This document shows, in pieces, positions 30,402 through 35,600 of a stretch of 35,600 bases of DNA. The notes under the pieces are model-generated. The model searched no databases. It saw nothing but the letters and a program-made list of their open reading frames with translations, and had not been told where the DNA came from. The translations under genes were made by a program, and so were the position numbers. The stretch is taken from positions 1 through 35,600 of the forward strand of contig JAGGVJ010000005.1 of assembly GCA_021158055.1 (NCBI GenBank), written 5' to 3'. The DNA is from Candidatus Iainarchaeum sp. GTDB taxonomy: Archaea; Iainarchaeota; Iainarchaeia; JAGGVJ01. Every line of letters begins with the position of its first letter. Within the stretch, counting starts at the first letter, position 1.

Positions 30402-31976
30402 TTAAACAGACAAAAACAATTTCTTGACGCGGTCAATTCCCACTGCCAGAATAAACGAACCCAGTTTCGGCCCCTTTGGTTTTTCCAAAAGCACAGAATA
30501 GCACGCCAAAAACAACTCTCTTGGTTTTACATCACTGCTTTTTGCGGTTTCAAACACAAGCTGTTGCACTTCGTCAGCTGTTTTGCAGCTGTCAAGATTT
30601 TCAGCGATTTGAGTGAAAAGAGGTTTTAGTTCTTTTACTTCTTCGCGTGTTTCCTGTGAAACGCTTTCAACCACTTTTATGATGACCTGTTCCGGCGCAT
30701 TGGATTCAACCCAGTTTTTCGCAGTGATAAGCCGTATGTTCAAAAGTTTTGTTTCTTCAGCACTCAATTGATTGTCTTGTTTTGCACTCAAAAGCTCTGC
30801 GGCTTTTTCAACCAAAAAATCATTTGGAACAACCTGGACCAAAGTGACTGCTTCTGAAAAAGGTAGCCTTCGCGGCAGTTTTTCAGGGATCATGTTTGTC
30901 TGGCTCAGCTCGTAAAGGCGTTTTTTTTTCTGCATGGCCTTGTCTGCAACAGCACCTGATTTGAATTCAAAATACGCAGTTTCTGCTTCGTCAAAGTAGT
31001 TGTACTTGTTGAAGATATCCATGTCAAAAGGAATGTCTATTGCCTTGTTTACCCTTGCGCCGTACATGAACCTCACAACTTCGGGTTCGTACACTTCAAG
31101 CAAGTCGCTTACGGTTACAACGTTTCCTTTAGACGAAGACATTTTCTCGCTCTGGCCTTTCAGATTAATGAATTCGTACATCGGTCCCACAGGAATTTTT
31201 CCGTCAAATATCTTTTCGCTGATAATTGTGCCGGTGTCCCAAGAGCCGCCGCGGGCCTTGTGGTCTTTTCCTGAGCTTTCAAAATCAACCTCAAAGTAAT
31301 TCCAGCGCGAAGGCCAGTCAACCCGCCATTTGAATTTAACGATTCCTGTTTTTCTGAAATCAATCTTGTTTGAATGGCCGCACTTGCAGGCATATTCAAG
31401 TTCGTAGCCGCCAAGATAAGTGACTTTTGTGGTGTCTTTTCCGCATTTTTCGCAATACGCAACGGCAGGCACCCAGTCTTCTTCAAGCGGCTTGTGCCTG
31501 AATCTGTCAAGGATTTCCCTGATTTCTTTTGTTTTCTCAAAACCTGTCTTGAGGTTTTCTGCAAAAGTGCATTTTTCATACAGTTTTGTTGCCGAAAGGT
31601 ATTTTGGCCTCACACTGATTTTTTCAAGCTCGGATTCCATTTTTTCCTTGAAGTGCGCAGCGTATGAATCGTGGCATCCCCACGGGTCAGGCACTTTGCT
31701 TACAGGCATCCCGATATACTGCTCCCATTTCGGGTTGACTCCTTTCGGGACTTTCCTGAACCTGTCAAAGTCATCCCATATGTACTGAAAAGTTGCCTTT
31801 GTCCCCTTGTCAAGAAGGGCCCTGTAAACTAGTTCCTGAACCATCACTTCGCGGAAGTTCCCGATGTGGACCACGCCGGACGGGGTGATTCCCGATTCAA
31901 CCATGTATTCTTTTTTATCCGGGTTGTTTTCAATCACAACCTGTGCGAATTTATCTGCCCAGTGCAGGTCTTCCAA
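30402..31976 (-). CDS. lysK: Lysyl-tRNA synthetase, class I
   Basis: Class I LysRS charges tRNA-Lys and is typical of archaea. The HIGH-type motif is HIGN at residues 37-40 (GVVHIGNFRE), and KMSSSKG at 278-284. A zinc-binding pattern, CEKCGK (175-180) and CKCG (197-200), lies in the inserted domain. The start is TTG 31976, with AAAGGTGA upstream and EDLHWAD directly after it; the open frame extends to 32069 but the extra residues are unlike the family. It is 524 residues. The promoter region has a 10-base inverted repeat. Confidence 0.95.
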   Translation of the reverse strand: MEDLHWADKFAQVVIENNPDKKEYMVESGITPSGVVHIGNFREVMVQELVYRALLDKGTKATFQYIWDDFDRFRKVPKGVNPKWEQYIGMPVSKVPDPWGCHDSYAAHFKEKMESELEKISVRPKYLSATKLYEKCTFAENLKTGFEKTKEIREILDRFRHKPLEEDWVPAVAYCEKCGKDTTKVTYLGGYELEYACKCGHSNKIDFRKTGIVKFKWRVDWPSRWNYFEVDFESSGKDHKARGGSWDTGTIISEKIFDGKIPVGPMYEFINLKGQSEKMSSSKGNVVTVSDLLEVYEPEVVRFMYGARVNKAIDIPFDMDIFNKYNYFDEAETAYFEFKSGAVADKAMQKKKRLYELSQTNMIPEKLPRRLPFSEAVTLVQVVPNDFLVEKAAELLSAKQDNQLSAEETKLLNIRLITAKNWVESNAPEQVIIKVVESVSQETREEVKELKPLFTQIAENLDSCKTADEVQQLVFETAKSSDVKPRELFLACYSVLLEKPKGPKLGSFILAVGIDRVKKLFLSV

Positions 31977-32007
31977 AAAATCACCTTTCAATCTGAATTT
32001 TATTAAA

Positions 32008-32030
32008 ATGCAATGCAAGGTGCATTGCAT
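32008..32030 (-). promoter_or_regulatory. Perfect inverted repeat before lysK
   Basis: ATGCAATGCA (32008-32017), AGG, TGCATTGCAT (32021-32030) form a perfect 10-base inverted repeat. It abuts the TATA-like TTTAATAAAA (about 32000-32008 in minus orientation), which is about 27 bases before the TTG start. It could be an operator or, if transcribed, a leader hairpin. Confidence 0.6.
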
Positions 32031-32072
32031 GTTGTTTGTTGTGCTTGTGCATAGTTTTGTTGTACACATGCA

Positions 32073-32095
32073 TAGTAAGGATATATAGTAAGGAT
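32073..32095 (+). repeat. Short direct repeat upstream of lysK
   Basis: TAGTAAGGAT occurs at 32073-32082 and again at 32086-32095. In the minus strand the region reads CTATATATCC, a second TATA-like site. Confidence 0.4.
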
Positions 32096-32134
32096 TCTGG
32101 ATTTATAAAATATCTTTGTGTTCAGTAACGGGTT

Positions 32135-32779
32135 TCAGGTGTAACGCGCTCTTTTTTCTATTTCAGCTATTTTTTCAATAACTTTTTTATCACAATATCC
32201 TTTTGTCACAGCATTCCAGTTTTTCGGAAAGCCGCGCGAGTGAGTGGACGAAAGGGTTTTTTTAAGCACAAGCAAGTCAACTGCCTTGTCTTCAACTTCT
32301 TTTGAGACAAAGCCGAGCCCGAAGTCAACAAAAGCGATTTTTTTGTTTTCATCTGCTTCTGCCGGTATTATGTTTGAAGTTGACAGGTCGCCGTGAATCA
32401 CGTCTTTTGAATGAAGCTGTTTTATGTTTTTCCCGACTGTTTCCCAGTCCTTTTCCCCGAACTTTTCCAGCGACAGGTCTTTTAACAGAGTGCCTTCCAT
32501 GAACTCCATGCAGATTTCAAAGTTTTTCAAATCCACTGAAAAAACAAGAGGGGTTCTGACACCGCTTTGTTTTGCTTTGCTTAAAAGCCGTGCCTCTGAA
32601 CGCGTGCGTTCCCTTCGAAGCCGCTCGTCAAGTTCTTTCGGGCGGTATGTTTTTTGAATCCGCCGTTTAAGGATTGCTTTTCGGCCGAGAAATTTAGCTT
32701 CAAACACTTCTGCTTCCGCGCATTTTGCAAGCGTTTTTTTTAAAGTGATTTCCAGGTTTTGTTTTTTTTCTTTGATCAT
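32135..32779 (-). CDS. bud32: KEOPS kinase/ATPase Bud32
   Basis: Bud32 is the small atypical kinase of KEOPS, which makes threonylcarbamoyl-adenosine-37 in tRNA. The invariant lysine is probably K38 (AILKRR), the catalytic loop HGDLSTSN is at 129-136 and DFG at 152-154; the C-terminus EIEKRARYT matches the family. Here it is a stand-alone 214-residue protein, not fused to Kae1 as in some archaea. The start ATG 32779 has GAGG six bases upstream inside a 19-base tandem repeat; ATG 32791 is the alternative. A possible partner Pcc1 fragment is the ORF at 26295. Confidence 0.94.
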   Translation of the reverse strand: MIKEKKQNLEITLKKTLAKCAEAEVFEAKFLGRKAILKRRIQKTYRPKELDERLRRERTRSEARLLSKAKQSGVRTPLVFSVDLKNFEICMEFMEGTLLKDLSLEKFGEKDWETVGKNIKQLHSKDVIHGDLSTSNIIPAEADENKKIAFVDFGLGFVSKEVEDKAVDLLVLKKTLSSTHSRGFPKNWNAVTKGYCDKKVIEKIAEIEKRARYT

Positions 32780-32850
32780 TTTAATCCTCATTGGTCATTT
32801 TAATCCTCATTGGTTATTTTAATCCTCATTGGTTATTTTAATCCTGCTTG
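32778..32850 (-). repeat. 19-base tandem repeats over the bud32 start
   Basis: Units of 19 bases at 32778-32796, 32797-32815 and 32816-32834, with a fourth, diverged and partial unit to 32850, each read on the plus strand as ATTTTAATCCTCATTGGTT or with one base different. On the minus strand each unit carries GAGG followed by ATTAAAAT, so the ribosome-binding site and start region are multiplied. Only the last unit's ATG (32779) leads into the kinase. Confidence 0.9.
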
Positions 32851-32897
32851 TGTTTTTTTAGCATTGCCTGAACCTGTATTTTGCAGGTTTTTTAGCA

Positions 32898-34085
32898 TTA
32901 TCGGAACCTGTCCAGTATTTCAGCTGCCAGCAAGCTTTTCGGCATTTCTTCAAGTTCTTCAACCGCATTTTTTGTGATTATGAAAACCTTGTTGTTTTCC
33001 GAGTTTATCGCCTCTTGCGAGTTTGCTATTATCATGTCGCAGTTCTTGTTTTTCAGTTTTTTTACTGCGTTTTCCATAAGGTTTTCGGTTTCAAGCGCAA
33101 ACCCCACAAGTTTTTGGGAACTCGTTTTTCTTCTCCCGATTTCTTTCAGAATATCAGGGTTTTTTGTCAGCTCAAGTTTGAGGGTTGCGTTGTTTTCTTT
33201 TTTTATTTTTTCTCTTGACTCATCCAACACCTTATAGTCAGAGACCGCTGCCGAGCATATCACAAGGTTTTTTCCCGCGAAGTTCTGCATGCAAGCATCG
33301 TACATCTCTTGCGCCGTGTTCACTTCAATCACTTTTACTCCCGGCTTTGCAATGCTTGCGGGACCGATTACCAGCGTGACGTCTGCTCCCATGGCTTTCG
33401 CGGTCTCAGCCAGCGCGTAGCCCATTTTTCCCGAGCTTTTGTTTGTGATGTGCCTTACAGGGTCAATCGGCTCGATTGTGGAACCCGCGGTAATCAGTAC
33501 GCTTTTGTTTTTTAGGGGTTCTTCAAGCAGCACCCTTGCCTTTTTTGCAATGTCGCCCGTGTCTGAAAGCCTTCCTACCGCGTGTCTGTTGCATGCAAGT
33601 CTTCCGGTTGCCGGACCTATGAAGAAATAGCCGAGTTTTTTTAGTTTTCCTGTGTTTTCCCGCATGATTGGGTTTGTGTACATATTGTTGTTCATCGCGG
33701 GTGCAATCAAAATCTTTGCTTTTGAAGCCATAATGGTTGTCGTCAAAAGATCGTCTGCGATGCCGTTTGCAATTTTTCCGATCAGGTTTGCGGTTGCAGG
33801 GGCAACCAGTATCAGGCCGGCTTTGTCTGCAAGAGAAATGTGCCCTATTTTTTCCCTTTCAAGGTAATCCCTGTAAGTCATGCCCGGCTGAAAAAGGCAG
33901 TCGCGCACGGGACAAAGCTTTTGGAATTTTTCAACTTCAATGAGTTTTTTTCCGCTTTGGGTAAGGATCACTTCAATATCGTAGTCCGCGCTCAGCTCTT
34001 TCACAAGCTCTTCTGCCTTGAACGCGGCAATGCTTCCCGTGATTCCAATCACTATCGTTTTTCTTTTTTCGTTTTTTTGTTCCAT
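32898..34085 (-). CDS. coaBC: CoaBC: phosphopantothenoylcysteine decarboxylase/synthetase
   Basis: The bifunctional CoA-biosynthesis enzyme. The first half is the flavin decarboxylase CoaC: GITGSIAAFKAEELVKEL at the start, the catalytic-histidine region HISLADKAGLILVAPATANLI, PAMNNNMY and LACNRHAVGRL with the active-site cysteine. The second half is CoaB: LITAGSTIEPIDPVRHITNKSSGKMG, CSAAVSDYK, KIKKE and LVGFALETEN. The 395 residues include both domains. ATG 34085 is used. It is divergent from hypCD. Confidence 0.95.
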   Translation of the reverse strand: MEQKNEKRKTIVIGITGSIAAFKAEELVKELSADYDIEVILTQSGKKLIEVEKFQKLCPVRDCLFQPGMTYRDYLEREKIGHISLADKAGLILVAPATANLIGKIANGIADDLLTTTIMASKAKILIAPAMNNNMYTNPIMRENTGKLKKLGYFFIGPATGRLACNRHAVGRLSDTGDIAKKARVLLEEPLKNKSVLITAGSTIEPIDPVRHITNKSSGKMGYALAETAKAMGADVTLVIGPASIAKPGVKVIEVNTAQEMYDACMQNFAGKNLVICSAAVSDYKVLDESREKIKKENNATLKLELTKNPDILKEIGRRKTSSQKLVGFALETENLMENAVKKLKNKNCDMIIANSQEAINSENNKVFIITKNAVEELEEMPKSLLAAEILDRFR

Positions 34086-34155
34086 TGCAATCAGTGCATA
34101 ATATTGCAGGTAATTGGTTTAAAACTTTTTCAGGCAGCTTTGGAGTTTTTGAAAC

Positions 34156-34166
34156 AATTTTAAACA
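34156..34166 (+). promoter_or_regulatory. TATA box of hypCD
   Basis: AATTTTAAACA at 34156-34166 lies about 25 bases before ATG 34186. No ribosome-binding site is seen, so the mRNA is probably leaderless. In the opposite direction AGTTTTAAACC near 34118-34128 may serve coaBC. Confidence 0.5.
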
Positions 34167-34185
34167 ACTCAACTCAAATTAATTC

Positions 34186-35424
34186 ATGTGCCTGGCAGTC
34201 ACAGCAAAAATACTAAAACTTGAAGGAAACGGTTTTGCAAAAGCCGATTTCGGAGGGATAACCAAAAGCATTTCAGTCAAGCTTCTTCCGCAAGCAAAGC
34301 AGGGGAGTTTTGTTCTGGTGCACGCAGGCTACGCAATACAGATTGTGTCAAGGCAAGACCACGAGTTTGCGTCAATTCAACCCCTGATTGCGTCAATTGC
34401 AGACCATCCTGTAAAAGAAGCGCGTATAATGCATATTTGCGGAACACACGAGCAAACCATTGCAAAAAGCGGCTTGAGGGATTTGCTTCCAAAAGGAATC
34501 GAGCTTATTTCAGGGCCCGGGTGCCCTGTTTGCGTGACCCATCCCTCAGAAATAAACGCAGCAATAGAAATTGCAGAAAAAGGCGCAATACTTACTTCTT
34601 TCGGAGACATGGTCGGTGTTCCGACAGGCTGCTTTGGGGAAAACTCCATTTCAAAAGCGCGGGAAAAAGGAAGTGATGTGCGCATAGTGTATTCAATAAG
34701 TGATTCAGTTGAGATTGCGCGAAAAAACCCGCAAAAGCAAGTGGTGCATTTTGCAATCGGGCTTGAGACCACGACACCGATGACTGCTTCTGCTCTTCTT
34801 GAAAATCCTCTTGAGAACTTTTCAGTGATCTGCTCGCACAGGCTGACCCCGCCGGCAATGAAAGCGCTTGTCTCTGACACAAAGATTGATGGGTTCTTAG
34901 ATCCCGGGCACGTGGCTTCAGTAGTCGGGCTTTTTCCGTTCAGGGAAGTGAATTCAGGTCTTTTGTCTTCAAAACAGGTTCCGCAGGCAGTAAGCGGTTT
35001 TGAAACAACAGATGTTCTGGTCTCTCTTTTAATGATTCTTGACCAGCTGCACCAGGGAAAACACATTGTTGAAAACCAGTACACAAGAGTGGTTCGGGAG
35101 CACGGCAACACGGATGCAAAACAAGTTATTGAATCTGTTTTTGATGTAAAGGATTCTTTCTGGAGAGGGCTTGGAAAAATCCCTTGTTCAGGGTATTTTC
35201 TGAAAAAAGAGTTTGAAGACTTTGACGCGCTCAAAAGGTTCGGCATTGAACTTGAAGAAAACGAAAACGAGTTTCAGGGCTGCCGTTGCGGGGAACTCCT
35301 GCAGGGAAAAATACACCCAAGCGAGTGCCCTTTGTTTGGCACTGCGTGCAAACCAAGTTCACCGAAAGGACCCTGCATGGTTTCAAGTGAAGGAACGTGT
35401 AGGATTCAGTTTGAAAACAGGTGA
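34186..35424 (+). CDS. hypD: HypC-HypD fusion, hydrogenase maturation
   Basis: The first 60 or so residues are a HypC: MCLAVTAKI with the essential cysteine at residue 2, then GSFVLVHAGYAIQIV. The rest is a full HypD: ICGTHEQTIAKSGLRDLLP (85-), SGPGCPVCVTHP (109-), FGDMVGVPTG, and a C-terminal cysteine-rich region (GCRCGELLQGK, HPSECPLFGTAC, GPCMVSSEGTC) for the iron-sulfur cluster. In the known pathway HypC and HypD form the complex on which the Fe(CN)2CO unit of NiFe-hydrogenase is built. The two are normally separate genes; here they are one protein of 412 residues. No hydrogenase or other hyp gene is in the window. Confidence 0.93.
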   Translation: MCLAVTAKILKLEGNGFAKADFGGITKSISVKLLPQAKQGSFVLVHAGYAIQIVSRQDHEFASIQPLIASIADHPVKEARIMHICGTHEQTIAKSGLRDLLPKGIELISGPGCPVCVTHPSEINAAIEIAEKGAILTSFGDMVGVPTGCFGENSISKAREKGSDVRIVYSISDSVEIARKNPQKQVVHFAIGLETTTPMTASALLENPLENFSVICSHRLTPPAMKALVSDTKIDGFLDPGHVASVVGLFPFREVNSGLLSSKQVPQAVSGFETTDVLVSLLMILDQLHQGKHIVENQYTRVVREHGNTDAKQVIESVFDVKDSFWRGLGKIPCSGYFLKKEFEDFDALKRFGIELEENENEFQGCRCGELLQGKIHPSECPLFGTACKPSSPKGPCMVSSEGTCRIQFENR

Positions 35425-35444
35425 ATAATCGGTTTTTAATAAAA

Positions 35445-35460
35445 AGTTATATATATAACT
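35445..35460. other. Perfect AT palindrome
   Basis: AGTTATATATATAACT (35445-35460) is a perfect palindrome, and AGCATATGCT at 35468-35477 is a second. They are in the gap between hypCD and the gene fragment at the right edge, and could be part of a terminator or regulator site. Confidence 0.4.
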
Positions 35461-35517
35461 AATATGTAGCATATGCTCTGTTGCATAATTCATATAAATT
35501 GAGCCTTGGTTATTGGT

Positions 35518-35600
35518 TTATGTTCTTATTTTGGCTTCTGCGTAGTCTTTCATGCTTTGGTGTGCCCAGAATTTCATGCGGATTTCGTGAATTATGTTGC
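35518..35600 (-). CDS. 3' end of an unidentified gene (partial)
   Basis: On the minus strand an open frame enters from the right edge and stops TAA at 35518-35520. The 26 or so residues include HEIRMKFWAHQSMKDY and end AEAKIRT, with a normal amino-acid mix. It is too short to identify and could be a chance frame; position after a convergent gap makes a real gene end plausible. Confidence 0.4.
   Translation of the reverse strand, partial: NIIHEIRMKFWAHQSMKDYAEAKIRT

Overview
The window is archaeal chromosome. Evidence: ribosomal proteins S3Ae, S19e, S15, L31e, L39e and L18a/LX, aIF6, prefoldin alpha, SRP54/FtsY, a class I lysyl-tRNA synthetase, the TrmY/Pus10 tRNA-modifying pair, CDP-archaeol synthase (CarS), an archaeosortase-like protein, archaeal SecF/SecD and TATA boxes at promoter distance. 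Many genes appear to start with TTG behind a GGTG-type ribosome-binding site. Compact operons, a free-standing Bud32 and DUF2341/LamG-type surface proteins would suit a DPANN-type archaeon, but the lineage cannot be fixed from this sequence (inference).

Layout. 1-168 is the 3' end of a secreted-protein gene, a paralogue of the DUF2341 protein at 23012-24883. 208-1302 is rtcA. 1507-4311 (minus) is an RNA-modification operon, trmY-pus10, ending in a prepilin-type peptidase. 4606-6113 is the lemA-htpX membrane-protease pair. 6265-8609 (minus) holds a small membrane protein, a phosphodiesterase and SRP54. 8610-9694 is a long gap with signs of structured RNAs, including two related copies of one element. 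9695-15033 (minus) is the conserved archaeal translation/targeting cluster YhbY-S19e-PDCD5-L39e-L31e-aIF6-LX-prefoldin alpha-FtsY, ending in a CPBP-like protein. An acylphosphatase-like gene follows.

The right half has secF-secD, two divergent KaiC-like ATPases, carS with an archaeosortase-like gene, SppA, the DUF2341 surface protein, a DUF92 protein, an S15-(40-aa ORF)-S3Ae operon, a MacB-type ABC module (ATPase, COG1361 protein, permease), lysK, bud32, coaBC, and a gene fusing HypC to HypD. A fragment of another gene touches the right edge.

The genes mainly serve protein synthesis, targeting and membrane or surface quality control: SRP54/FtsY/SecDF deliver proteins, HtpX/LemA, SppA, the A24 peptidase and the archaeosortase act on membrane proteins, and CarS supplies lipid. 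The points most worth a second look are: the paired RNA-like elements at 9243-9523; the HypC-HypD fusion; the 40-aa ORF where Pcc1 often sits; a 20-bp duplication that truncates the acylphosphatase-like gene; recurrent 19-20 bp tandem duplications at gene starts and promoters; a long repetitive N-terminal tail on L31e; and a CPBP protein lacking its key residues.
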